Notes: generated by a model not told the origin, from the letters alone. DNA of 64,000 nt from Adiantum capillus-veneris (GCA_014529385.2 CM043943.1:158800247-158864246); one strand, 5' to 3'; shown: positions 24,570 to 35,899, numbered from the stretch's first letter. Made by a program: numbers and translations.

Positions 24570-26050
24570 AAGAAGAGTTTTCGTCCTCGAAAACAAAAGT
24601 GGGAAACTTCTTCTTAAGAACACTAATGTTTTCCCAAGTGGCACCTTCTTCAGGTCGGTCTTTCCACTTGATTAAGGCTTGTTGTCGTATGTGATGTCGT
24701 GTATGCAACTCATGATAATCCAGAACACGTTCAAGTTCATGCGGTAAGGTAGGAGGTTCAATGTAATCAACCAAAACTTGTTGGTCAATGACGTTGTCGT
24801 TCCCATGTAACCACTTTCGTAGACGGATTACATGAAACACCGGATGAATGCGAGAATGTGATGGTAGTAATAGTTTGTAGGCACGATCACCGACTGGCTT
24901 GAGTATTTTGAAAGGCCCACAATATCGGGGAGATAATTTAGGTGTCGGTCCAATTTTCAGACTTTCTGAATGTTCTGGCACACGTAAAAATACTTCCTCC
25001 CCTTCTTCGAAGGTAACTTGCCGACGTTTCTCATCAGCGTATTTCTTATACTGATCATGTGCTTGCCGGACATTCTGACGAGCAAGTTTCAGCATATCCA
25101 TGAGGTCTTGGAGAAAATCCTTAACCTGTTGGAGTTTTTCGGTTGCCAACCCCACCGTAACTGGTGACCGAGGTTGAAACACATACATGAGCATGAAAGG
25201 ACTAAAACCTATTGTGACATGCTTAGCAGTGTTGTAGGAAAACTCGAGAATAGGTAAGTATTCTTTCCCGTCTGACTGTTTTTTGCTAACGTATGCTCTT
25301 AGCATATCCTCTAGCACCTGGTTGACCTGTTTTGTTTAACCATCCGTTTCTGGATGATCAGTTGTACTGAGGTTTAGTTGTGTACCCAATCATTTGAATA
25401 CAACTCTCTAAAAGTGGCTGTTGAACTTGGGATCACGATCACTAACAATGTTACTTGGCAACCCATACAATTTGTATAGATTGTCCATAAATAACTTGGC
25501 TAGTTCCGGTGTCTTAACCGTTGATTTGGTCGGAATCAACTTACATAGTTTAGTTAGTCTGTCTACGACCACCCATACTAAGTCATGACCTCGTATAGTG
25601 GTTGGTAAACCTACAATGAAATCCATAGAGATACTTTCCCATTTTCCATTGGGAATTTCCAAAGGATGTAAGAGTCCTCCTGCTTTCAGGCGCTCTGCCT
25701 TGTTAAGTTGACGGTTTTGGCAATGCAAGACATAAGCTTGAAAAAATCCATGTAGACCTGGCCAGTAAAACTGTCGTCGTACGAGAGAATAAGTTTTTCT
25801 AATCCTCGGGTGCCCTGCACTTGGACTATCATGACATTCATAAAGAATTTGGCACCGAATGTCTGTGTCCGTCGGTACACAAACTCTCCCCTTGTGGAGT
25901 AGGTACCCATTGTCGATGGTAAAATGCTTCCATCGCTGTAGTTCATCACTTGATAAAGGAGAACTAGGTGTGGAGGTTAATTGTACACTACCTTCATTGG
26001 AGTGAGAAGGATCCCTCTTTTGAACATGGCTCCACACTTTGGAATATGTT
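24568..26050 (-). pseudogene. Integrase and chromodomain (chromovirus B)
   Basis: The zinc region has CHDSPSAGH and FYWPGL, but the second Cys of C-x2-C is Arg (HCQNRQ). The core has SISMDF and SDRDPKF. The catalytic Glu position of DGQTE reads stop-T-K. The C-terminal part has RYCGPFKILKPVGDRAYKL and a chromodomain near the end (LIKWKDRPEEGATWE). Stops lie at about 25407 (Trp to TAG), 25390 and 25340 (Gln to TAA). All are in the RT frame, so decay is by substitution. Confidence 0.92.
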
Positions 26051-26109
26051 TCATCTTGCTCATATTTTCCCTTGAGAGAATCTAAAAATTCACTACGAAG
26101 TTCCGTGAA

Positions 26110-27420
26110 CAAGAGCGAATTGATCTCTGGCATTCGACTTAGAGCATCTGCCACTACATTGTATCGGCCTTTGCGATACCTTAATTTGGCGTCATATTCC
26201 TGAAGGATCTCGGCCCACCTGGCTTTTCGACCCTTTAAATCTGTTTGTTGTGTAAACCATTTGATGCTTTCATGGTCAAACACAATCTCAAACTGAGCAC
26301 CATATAGATAATGCCGCCATGTCTTTAAGGCAGACACTATTGCATAGAGTTCGCGTTCGTAAGCAGAATAGTTCTACTGAGCTGCATCAAGCTTCTTACT
26401 TTCAAATGCAATCGGCCGTCCGTCTTGTAACAGGACTGCTCCAATAGCACGATCACTGGCATCCATTTCCAAAACGAATGGTTTCAAAGGATCTACAATA
26501 GCCAGTATAGGAGTTGTAGCTAATGCATCTTTGAGCGTATCGAAACTATGCTGTTGAGCGGATCCCCGCTGAAAAGCTTTACCTTTGCCTTTTAGTTGAT
26601 CCGTCATAGGAACAACAATGTGAGCATAGTTTTTAATGAACCTTTGGTAAAAACTTGCAAAGCCTAAAAAGATCTGTAATTCTTCCAGATTTTTAGGAGG
26701 CGGCCATTTCCTGATGGTATCCACTTTGGATTGATCCATGTATAGGCCATTAGCTGAAATAACATGCCCTAAATAATGAATTTCATCTTTGAGAAAATCA
26801 CATTTAGATTCCTTGGCATATAACTTGTTTGTGCGTAACAACTCAAATACCTGCCTGAGATATTGTAAGTGTTATTCTTTAGAAGCACTATAAACTAGAA
26901 TGTCATCGAGGAAAACAATGACAAATTTTCCCAAATATGGCTTCAAGACACTATCCATAAGTGTCATGAATGTTGCGGGCGCATTGGTTAACCCAAAGGG
27001 CATCACCAAAAACTCGTAGTGTCCAAACTGTGTTCGGAATGCAGTATTAGGTATATCGGCAATCCGAATACAGACTTGGTGATATCCTGACCGCAAGTTG
27101 ATTTTCATAAAAATGCAAGCATGAGTTAGCTTATCAAATAACTCATCTACTCTTGGCAATGGGTATTTGTTCTTAACTGTAACCGCATTTAAGCCCCGGT
27201 AGTCTACGCACATGCACATACTGCCGTCCTTTTTCTTCACTAAAAGGATAGGTGAAGCCCATGGTGAAGAACTGGGTTGTATAAACCCTCTGCTAAGGTA
27301 GTCAGCAAGCTAACGTTCCACCTCAGCAGCCTCTGAGTAACTCATACGGTAAGGTGGTTTACTAACAGGTTTACAGCCTGCAGTCACGTCAATGCCATGT
27401 TATACTGAGCGTGTCGGTGG
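26110..27420 (-). pseudogene. Reverse transcriptase-RNase H (chromovirus B)
   Basis: RT blocks [55 protein letters not shown] and the catalytic FLDD box at about 26910 are intact. RNase H follows with LEMDASDRAIGAVLLQDG, ERELYAIVSALK and VADALSRMP. In-frame stops are at about 26869 (Glu to TAA in the KEEHL block) and 26371. No frameshift was found. Confidence 0.93.
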
Positions 27421-28104
27421 TCATCCTGATGGAAAATCATTAGTAAAGACATCTTGAGATTCCTTTAATAATTTTTGTAATTGATTAGCAACGTTTTCTT
27501 GTGTAGAATTAGCAATTGGTGGAATAGAGGAGAGAGAAGCATGCGGAGTTGAGGAATGTTCAACAGACTCAATGTTAGAAAGAAAATGAGATAGTGAGTA
27601 ACACAAGAAAACCTATTCTATTTCATTATCAGAAACGAGCTTCATAAGCTCAGCAGTACAAATCAGTGGTGATGAAGGTATATCCTTTTGTCCTAACAAC
27701 AACACATGTGTGCCATGGGAATCAAACATCTAGCTGTTGTGCTCATAGCTACGCTTCAATGATGGTCCTAGGCTATGCAACCACTCCCTACCAAGAACCA
27801 CATTAGCCCTTTCCATGCTCATAACTTGAAAATCCAAACAAGTAGAGTACCCTTGTACGTCCAATGGAACAACTCGGCATTGAGTATCCCATATTTCAGT
27901 ATCATGTCCATTCATCATTGCTACCTTGTAACGGTGGGTACTCGGAGTTTGAGGCAGTTTGAGCTTTTTCACCAATCCATAATTGATGAAATTGTGAGTA
28001 GCACCGTCATCTGCCAAGATGCGCACCTTGTGCCCTTGCAGATATCCGTGCATACGTACTAACTCATATGGTGCAAAGGTTTGTTGCTGTGAGACAGCAT
28101 TCAT
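27421..28104 (-). pseudogene. Aspartic protease region (chromovirus B)
   Basis: Retropepsin active site ADDGATHNFI (D-D-G-A in place of the usual D-S/T-G-A), then VVLGREWLHSLG. It overlaps the end of gag by about 40 nt in another frame, so protease and pol probably required a frameshift from gag. Stops are at about 27730 and 27610, and a TGA at about 27421 lies in the block preceding RT (FPSG-stop-PP). Confidence 0.85.
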
Positions 28105-29302
28105 GCACCACCTCAGTGTGTGTTACTTCCACCGTGGAGAATTTTGAGAAAGACTCAAGAGGCAATAGTTGCACCGTGTGCACTGCTTTCTCCTTCCCCT
28201 GAGCAGCAGATTTCCCCTTGGGACAATCCTTTTTGCCATGGCCTCTTCCTAAACATTGAAAGCATAACTTCTCTTTCTTGGCTTTATCAAAATCCTCAAG
28301 AGAGAGAGGACCCTTGGACCCCTTGGGTTTTTTAGATGCATTTGAATTAGCAACTAGAAATTTTCTTTTATTGTGCCCGTACTGAGTGCGTGTATTACCA
28401 TGTATACTAGCAGGCACGTTACTATTATGTGTTTTCTTATCATCAGGGTCATCGTGAATATGTGCTTTCACTATGGATTCGTCAAGTGTTTTAGGGTCTT
28501 GGGTCTTGACATACTTCTTAAGATCTGGAGTTAGACCTCGTATGAACCCTCGTACTTGTTGAAAGGTATCCAAGCCTTTCAACTTGAGGATCACGTCCCG
28601 ATAGTGAGAGATATATTCGAGGAGTTATGGGTATTAGTGCATGGAACATGTGTCCCAAGCCGTCCAATTCCGATCGGCATCGTTTGTAGGCAAATTTTTT
28701 TTGCTAAACATTGCTTCAAAGGCTACCCAACTCTGTGGTATGATGTTCTTCTCCTTGAGAGACATCCACCATTTGTAGGCCCTGCCTTCCAAAGTTAAGC
28801 TCGTTTGCAGAGCTCTGACTACATCCGGAGTACGCCGTAAGGCGTGAATTCCATCCCATTTACTGAGAAAGATGTTCACTGAATCCTTATTGCTGTCTCG
28901 GTCTTCGCCCTTGAAAACTGGTGGTTTAAAGTTCTTTAATAAGTCATCCACCTCTTTGGCAGTGAGAGTATGCAACATTTCATTAATTGGGCCTTGCCCT
29001 TGTGTTCCAACGTGCTCATGCATGTGGGTGTCAGCAGGATTCTTAGACTGCTGTTGCATTAATTGAATGACTAATATGGAAAGTTTAGTAACATTTTCAT
29101 TTAAAGCTTTAAAATTTTCATCCATGACTGTCATGCGTGTCTGAAGTGCACGAAATTCCATAATATCGAGCAATTTGTCAGTATCTTCTCCTGCCGTAGC
29201 GTCGCGGGTACTCTCCTTGAGAGGATCCGGCCGCGAGCCGTCATTGGTAGGATCAAGAGTACTTTGCTCAAAATCGAATGTCATGTTGATATCCGAATCC
29301 AT
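28064..29302 (-). pseudogene. Gag (chromovirus B)
   Basis: The ATG at 29302 begins MDSDINMTFDFEQS. The gag core reads VNIFLSKWDGIHAL, EGRAYKWWMSL and QVRGFIRGLTPDLKKYV, followed by a basic stretch and a C-x2-C-x4-H-x4-C knuckle (CFQCLGRGHGKKDC) near 28270-28225. The frame is continuous from 29302 to 28064 except for stops near 28634 and 28625. The product would form the particle shell and package the RNA. Confidence 0.9.
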
Positions 29303-30126
29303 GGCTACACAGTGTAGTGAAAGAAGTACTCAGAAAAAATTACCTGATGTTGAGAGCACTCGCCAAGTATAGCTAACTCCACTTGTGCGTCGTAGCACCT
29401 GACCGTCGAAAAAGGAAGAATTTGCACAAGCGGCGTACAAAAAGAACTCCGCAAAATCGCCCGTGGCTCATAAGACGACTGAAATCTTGTAGTGGAGATG
29501 GTTGAAGCGTCACCGTTGTGAAGAAGCTAGATTATTGAAAGCTTTAGTAATCGGCGAACGATTATGTTGCATGAACTCCAATTGAAACTGTCGCAATTGT
29601 AAAAATATGCAAAAATCTGGAATTTTTTGCAAGAACTGAGCGAAATCGTAAGCCGTCAGGCTCGAGGGAAAGCCGCCACGGCTTGATTCTTGCATCGAGT
29701 ACGGAGGTTGAGGCTCGTGACTTGCCTCGCTTGTGGGAAGGACCACCAAGAAGGTCCAAGACTCAAAACTTTGTGGTGATTGGCCTTGCCATGTGAAATA
29801 AGGCGAATTTTTTGAAGAAAAACCTCGCAGGCAGCGTGAGCAGGACCGAGGTTGTGTGTGGCTTGCTCAGGCACCACTAGGCCAAGTGCTCTTGGAAGCA
29901 CCCCATCTTCCCATGGCGCTCCTGTCAAGCCTCGGCGTGCACAATTCTATGCACCACACACCCCTGTCCGAAACGGGAAACGTACCCGATTTAGGCAAAC
30001 CAACTTGCTAATTTTGATAAAATCCCTAAAAAGAGCCACGGTTCACACCTTAAAACCCTATTTTTAGGAGCCAAAAGTGAGAACGCCTAGAGAGAGAGTG
30101 GAAGAGAGACCTCCTAGACCACCTAA
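29303..30126 (-). other. 5' leader of chromovirus B
   Basis: About 820 bp between primer site and gag start. No coding motif; short ORFs on both strands are not supported. Confidence 0.7.
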
Positions 30127-30138
30127 GCTCTGATACCA
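30127..30138 (-). other. Primer-binding site of chromovirus B
   Basis: The minus strand reads TGGTATCAGAGC exactly, one base inside the LTR end. This is the initiator-Met tRNA complement. Confidence 0.95.
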
Positions 30139-30139
30139 T

Positions 30140-30311
30140 TGTAAGAACTAGGGAAAACTAGACTGAAGATCCTCCTCCCAACCTCCCATTATATAAGCGG
30201 GCTCCTAGCCCCTTGCCCTAGACGAATCCCCTGTCCACACTGTCTAGCCCGACCCTTGGCCGTAGTCCATGACCATCCTAGTTCTTAGGTTATAGGAACC
30301 TTGCCCTGACA
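30140..30311 (-). repeat. 5' LTR of chromovirus B
   Basis: 172 bp, TG...CA. Seven of the eight differences from the 3' LTR can be counted directly between ATATAAGC and CCTTGCC. A TATA box lies near 30195-30189 on the minus strand. Confidence 0.95.
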
Positions 30312-30316
30312 TGTTG
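30312..30316. repeat. Target-site duplication of chromovirus B, right
   Basis: TGTTG, identical to 24380-24384. Confidence 0.93.
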
Positions 30317-31299
30317 GATCTTCCATTACTGGCTCTCAACTATAGATCTGACCATTGTAATCCATGTACAATGACCCTGATTGCATATGCACCAAATGGA
30401 TGCTTTGCGGACTTGTGCAGGTCTCTGGATAAACACTTGGGTTGACTTTTTGAACTTCTATCTGCACCTCATGTTTCAGCTTGCAATACCTGGCTCCACT
30501 AAAGTTTATGAACATTTAGGAGTTCTCTGAATCTGGCTTTACTCTAATCAATAAGATCTTGGCTTCTGTGCTGCTTTTACTGCTCATAAGATATCTATGG
30601 CCTTATGAGTCTACATATAAGACTTTATCTCCATTGTAACCATATAGCTATAGAATCTTCTCTGTTGCAGTTGTATATGTGTTTCCACTACTACTAGCAT
30701 GCTTTGTTATACTTGAACTCTCAGCTCGATTTGAGTCCATGTTGACTCAATCCACAAAAATTGTCAATTGGAAGATGCTAGTGTTGATTAGCAGAATTTC
30801 TCCTGCTCAATTTGATAAAACTGCTTGTGTCAAAGCACTTTTGTAGTTGACTGCTCTTCCGATTCGCAAGAGTTGATTAACTCTAGCTCGACTGTATCAA
30901 AAGTAATTACAACCTTTTGAAACGATGAAAAATTGGGCCTTTAATAGATTAATCTGCAATCCACCATGATCTGTGTCTGTTCGTCCAATTGGAAGTTAAT
31001 TTGCAGCGTAATTACTCGCACTAGCCAATTTTTAGCATGCAAAATTTTGGAAATTTGACTACTGGTCAATCGGCTGTGAGTTGATCGATTTCTCATTTTT
31101 TTCGACTGTTTGCTCGATGTTTTCCTGGCTGCTGTTCTCGATTTGTGCTCGCTTTGCGGTGCACTTCTCGGATTTGCTTTTTGGCTTTTGATTTGCTTTT
31201 TGGCTTTTGATTTGCTTGTAGGCGATTTTTTTCGGCGGTGCTTCTTGCTTTCCAGCTTCTTTCTGACTTTTTTCGGGCTCCTTCTGATTTTTCTGGCAC
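30317..31299 (-). pseudogene. Motif-repeat ORF of outer element, 5' portion
   Basis: The minus-strand reading that ends at the chromovirus B insertion (…EPVMEDPT) resumes in frame at 24384 (DQPIEASLIGEP), showing that the ORF was split by the insertion. It carries two more copies of the Y-x-D-x-x-G-x-x-Y word, YMDYNGQIYS at 30369-30340 and YVDS-GHRYL at 30617-30587, each adjoining a stop. Further upstream, 31299-31093 is a Lys/Arg/Glu-rich stretch with the tandem KSKSKAKK type, possibly the N-terminus. Start codon uncertain. Confidence 0.5.
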
Positions 31300-31960
31300 T
31301 TTCGACGACTTTCTTTTTATTTTTCCTAATTTTTTAACTTTTTTTGAATTTTCTAATGTTTTAGTACTTTTATGATTTTTTTTTTTTTGAGAATTTTAGA
31401 ATTTTTTTGATTTGTTTTGATTTTTTCGAGCGATTTTGGATTTTTTGTGAATTTTTTACAAATTTTTTATGATTTTTTTGTTCACTTTTGATTTACCTGT
31501 GAGTGTTTTTTATTTTTTTGTGAATTTTTTGTTTTTTCTAGAATTTTAAAATTTTTATGAGTTTTTTTTTATTTTATGGTGATTTTTTTGATCCATTTTT
31601 GAAATTTTTGTGAATTTTTTGAGTTTTTATTAATTTTGTGATTTGTGTGAGATTTTTGTTTGTTTTTTCTAATTATAATTTTTTCTATTTTTTTTGAATT
31701 TTTTAACCTCTTTTCTATTTTCTGAGTTTTTTTCTTTTTGTGAATTTTTATTTGATTTTTTTTTAAAAAAAAAATCTCTTTTTTAAATTTTTTTATTCTT
31801 TTTTGTTGAATTTTTTGATTTTTTGGACTTTTTATTTAATATTTTGATTTTTGAATTTTTTGATGGTTCTTTTGTTTTTTTTTAATTGGATTTTTTGAGA
31901 GTTTTTTTATTGTTTTCTATTATTTATTTATTTTTTATTTTTAAATGGAAATTACATTAA
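31300..31960. repeat. T-rich low-complexity tract (A-rich on minus strand)
   Basis: About 660 bp of T with short GA words, recurring as GATTTTTTTG, GAATTTTTTG and similar. It is not a clean microsatellite. It sits between the leader and the ORF of the outer element. Confidence 0.85.
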
Positions 31961-31969
31961 CTAAAATGC

Positions 31970-32199
31970 ACTTACCCGCTTACCTGCGTTGACAAACGTT
32001 GGTGCGCGCTGAGTCTTGACTGGCGGAACCTACAGGGTCTGGCATGCCTTGAATGCGGGATGGCGCCTGACGCGCACGGCGCAGAAAGAGAGAGGCGCAG
32101 GTGGCAACGCCTCAGGCCTGCGGGGGACCCGGGCAGTGGGTGCGAGTCGCAATGTAGGCGGGCTACACAACAAGCGTGGGGCAGCTTGTCAACGACGGT

Positions 32200-32254
<55 letters not shown>

Positions 32255-32400
32255 GGGAGGGTGCACACGCGTGGGGCAGCGGGGGAAAGAGAGAGAAAAG
32301 GAGAGATAGAGAGAGAGTGAGAGAGGGATGGGGGGAGAGAGTCGGGGGAGGGTGCACACGGGAAAATAAGGGCAAGCTCTAAGCTCTCCCGGTTTTTAGG
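31970..32400. other. GC-rich island with (AG)n in outer element leader
   Basis: CpG-rich sequence at 31990-32195 is followed by (AG)n at 32203-32251. Two related units, GGGGAGGGTGCACACG, occur near 32253 and 32345, and GCGTGGGGCAGC occurs twice (32179, 32269). No ORF is supported. Confidence 0.6.
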
Positions 32401-32622
32401 TCAAAATTCGAAGCTTTTGCCGGTAATCACACTAGACTTGTGAAAATTCTCGGTTTTCTTCAAGGCAAGCTCAAAATCTAACCAGGATTTTTAGGATTTC
32501 AGCCGGTTAAAATACATTCTACCTCGATTTTTTTTCTAACACTGGGCAGGCAGAGAGAGTGAGGGTAAATGGCAAGGCATGGGTTCCAGGGCCCGGCGTG
32601 CTCGGCGTGTTTGTGTGGAGTT

Positions 32623-32624
<2 letters not shown>

Positions 32625-32680
<56 letters not shown>
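32625..32680. repeat. (AG)n array
   Basis: Pure AG dinucleotides; ORFs crossing it are artefacts. Confidence 0.95.
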
Positions 32681-32686
<6 letters not shown>

Positions 32687-32799
32687 GAAGAAGATTTTTT
32701 ATTTTATTTTTTAACGTCGAAGGAAACTGTCCCAAGAGACCGAAAAGATCTACCTGACGAAGAATTTTATGCGCCTCAAGGCACGGCAGGAGCCGAACC

Positions 32800-34245
32800 C
32801 AACTTTCCTTTTTAATTTTTAATTTTTAATTTTTATTTCCAAAAATACCAAAAATAGGCCAAAAATTACCCGAAACTCCAAAAATCATCAAAACATCCCA
32901 AAATTTGCCAGAAAAGTCCAAAAAACTCCCAAAAAATTCTAGGAATCTTAAAAAATCATCGTCATTTACCACATAGCATTTTCGACACGCAAAAGCACAC
33001 AAAAAATGGCTGATTTTACCGAAAATACGATTTACGACACAAACATCAACCTGACCCCCGGAAAGAGAAAAACGCTCAAAACTCAACCATAGAGGACACG
33101 AATGCAAACAAAATGATGCCGTAAATATGCACACACAAAATAGCTCGTGAAGATCGCAAAATCAAATTTTTATGAAATTATCCAAAAATTAATGTAAAAA
33201 TTAGCAAAAAAATGCTCTAAAAAAAAAATCCGAAAAATACTCAAAACATTTCCACTAATTCTCCACACATTGGGGAATGGTGCAGCCAAATAAAATCACC
33301 AAATTCACATCAATTCAATTGCCAACAATTTTATCAAATAAATCAAGAATAGGCAATTAAATCGGCAAAATTACTGACAAAAATAGGTCAAAAATTGACG
33401 CAATTAGAAACACTGTTTTGAGCACAAAAACGCAGCATTTTATCATTACACACATCAATTATGCAATCAAAACATTGAATTAACCATGCAAATTACACAC
33501 TTTTTAAAGCACACACACACTAAAAAATTGACAGTTTTTACCAATTTTTAAGTGCGCACACAAAATGGTTAAATTTGTCGGATTTGCAATATGACTTTAC
33601 AAATCATTAGTTGGCATGAGCACAACACCAATCAATCATCGCAATTCAAAAATGATAACGCACGCATTGATTTCGAGGTGCTCAAACATAGGCAAAATAG
33701 TGCACACACACACCTAAAATTAGCATGCACACACTCAATTAGAATGCACACACACTTGAAATTAGTGCACACACACCTAAAATTGACCATCCAAGCATGC
33801 AATCAACTCAATTAAGCATCCAATTAGCAACACACATTCATCAATTAGCAATTGAAACTTATCAAATTCATGCGCCACCAATTACATTGCATCTTGGTGG
33901 GATATCTACACAATTCTACATATCTCTAGATTTTAGGGAGGTTGAGAATACCACCTTAATTACCTTTCCGTTGAAGATCAATTGGATGGTCAATGGCTCC
34001 AATCCTTCATAGCACATTAGTAAGTTAGCAAAAATTAATCAAATTAGCAAGGGGTTAGTAAGAAATTAGAGTGTATAAACACACAATTGGCAAGATATGG
34101 TCACACATTAGGGAATTATGAATACAATGCTTCATGCACACACATTCAAAATCCACAAAAACATAAACACACAAGTGAAATTAGTAGTGAAATTAGTGAG
34201 GGAACGCATTCGTTTATGCCACAATTACACTAGCGTAGGCCATCC
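32800..34245 (-). other. A-rich leader region of outer element
   Basis: On the plus strand this is A- and C-rich with many AAAAAT, CAAAATT and CACACA words and almost no G-rich sequence. It is the transcribed leader just inside the 5' LTR on the minus strand. No coding frame is visible. Confidence 0.6.
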
Positions 34246-34265
34246 TCCCTGCCAACGGTGCCAAA
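34246..34265 (-). other. Primer-binding site of outer element, Athila/Tat type
   Basis: The minus strand reads TTTGGCACCGTTGGCAGGGA directly after the LTR end CCCCTACA. It resembles the TGGCGCCGTTG-type site known from Athila/Tat gypsy elements. The site at 61671-61690 matches it at 18 of 20 positions. Confidence 0.8.
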
Positions 34266-35160
34266 TGTAGGGGGTCCCATAGTTGCAATAGCTCCAATGA
34301 CCAACAAAATTATCAATCCGGAGGGATGAGCTACCCGGCTAGGGCATGGAAACACTCACACGGTTAGTGAGCTAATCATGGCAACAAAAATGGTTAACTC
34401 TATGAGGTGAGCTTCTCGGCCTATGGAGGAGCTAAGCCGCAATGAAGGGCAATCTCCATTTCTACTTCTCTTCACCTCTAATCAACCCAATCACACACAC
34501 TACGATTGCAAGACGCACACAACACTAATCCTATCATGCAACACACTAATCGCAAGCACACACACGTAGATCCATCGAGCACCACACTCCAATCAAACCT
34601 ACATGCACACACAAGAAAAAGAGGGCAATAACACAAGATTAGAGAGGGATTAACCACTAATTTATTAAGATCTAGTTAATCTAAGCATCATAGGCAATCA
34701 TAAGAAGTAAGAGAGAGGCATAGTGAGAGAGAATGAATCATTGATTAGTGTTAATCAAGTCTCATGAGCAAGGAAAAGCTCAAGGACTCCATAGCCACAC
34801 ACCTCAAGAGCTCTCACTAAGGAGTGCTCTCAACAAATGACTTGAGAACCCTAATTTCTTTTACACACTGCCTTATATACGTAGGTTAAAAATATGCAAT
34901 GTCCGGGCGCCCAAGGCCTTTAGGGCTCACCACTTGCTGAATCTGCAACCTAGGCACAGTACGTGACCTATTCTTTACAACTTGGAACTCCCATTGAACC
35001 CGTAACACATTAAAATATTACTAATTTACAATATGTGACCATTTTGAAAAAACATGGAAAATGTGTAACTCCAATCTTTACTTCTTCTTTGCATTCATCT
35101 TTAATGTATACATTTTCGGTCTTTAGCAACTTCTGTTAACTGACGTTGACTCGGTTAACA
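34266..35160 (-). repeat. 5' LTR of outer element
   Basis: 895 bp, plus-strand TGTAGGGGG ... GGTTAACA, so TG...CA in both readings. The outer 484 bp match 19137-19646. The TATA box of the other LTR (TATATAAAG) is TATATAAGG here, at about 34879. Confidence 0.85.
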
Positions 35161-35263
35161 AAGAGAGATAGAAGATAAACAAGAAGAAAATTTTTAATTC
35201 CATTGGAACAATCCCAAAAGATATATCTCACAACATGGATAATAATAAAGTTATTTTTGTTTC

Positions 35264-35269
<6 letters not shown>

Positions 35270-35311
<42 letters not shown>

Positions 35312-35399
35312 ACACACACACACACACACACACGTCTTGATAAAAGGAGAATTTGAAATGTTGTAGGAACATCCAATGAAATCTCAAAGATCTATCTGA

Positions 35400-35443
<44 letters not shown>

Positions 35444-35445
35444 GT
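35270..35445. repeat. (CT)n-(CA)n and (AG)n arrays
   Basis: (CT)n at about 35270-35306 passes into (CA)n at 35307-35333. (AG)n follows at 35403-35441. Poly-T and poly-G runs are at 35549-35582. Confidence 0.95.
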
Positions 35446-35629
35446 AAACCAATCATAGCCATCTATATTTTTCTTTTCAAAAAAATGAGAAAAAAGAGTT
35501 CGCTTCTCCTTTTTAAATGTCCACCAGGGATAGTCACATCAACTAAAGGGTTTTTTTTTTTTGGGAGGGGGGGGGGGGGGGACGAGGGAAGCATAGAAAC
35601 TTTGAATCTCATAGTTATTGTATTGGAAT

Positions 35630-35834
35630 AATAGCAAGATGTCTCTCTATGACAAATGTGACAAACTTAAGATATATGTGACAATCTTTCCTTCAAGCAA
35701 ATATGTGTGTGTGTGTATGTGTGTGTGTGTGTGTTTGTGTGTGTGTGCGTGCGCGTGCACTATGTGTACATATAGACATAATTGGAACATATCAAGATGT
35801 CTCAAGACCTATGTGACAAATCTTCGCTTCAAGC

Positions 35835-35899
<65 letters not shown>

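Larger units (their letters stand above)
24385..30311 (-). mobile_element. Chromovirus B: complete Ty3/gypsy insertion with 172 bp LTRs
   Basis: 5927 bp, with TG...CA LTRs of 172 bp each, a perfect tRNA-iMet primer site, a polypurine tract and TGTTG duplications on both flanks. It encodes gag and PR-RT-RH-IN-chromodomain on the minus strand. The two LTRs differ at 8 of 172 positions (4.7%). Pol stays in one frame for 3.5 kb but carries multiple stop codons, so this copy is structurally complete and genetically dead. It sits inside the ORF of the outer element. Confidence 0.97.
19137..35160 (-). mobile_element. Outer LTR retrotransposon without visible pol
   Basis: Minus-strand order is 5' LTR (35160-34266), primer site, a skewed A/T-rich leader, a long decayed ORF, polypurine tract, and a truncated 3' LTR (19646-19137). 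No RT, RNase H, integrase or protease motif belongs to it. The only such domains inside are those of the nested chromovirus B (24385-30311), which lies within the ORF. Without that insertion the element would be about 10.1 kb. This fits a non-autonomous large-derivative type mobilised by enzymes from another element. LTR identity is about 93% by eye. Confidence 0.8.

Noticed and set aside
31970-31990. Splice donor-like GTAAGC and GTAAGT on the minus strand before the A-rich tract
   Set aside because: No convincing acceptor or branch site follows, so a spliced leader cannot be supported.
19137-35160. Treating the outer repeats as a segmental duplication instead of LTRs
   Set aside because: A polypurine tract abuts one copy and a primer-binding site abuts the TG...CA end of the other in the correct orientation.
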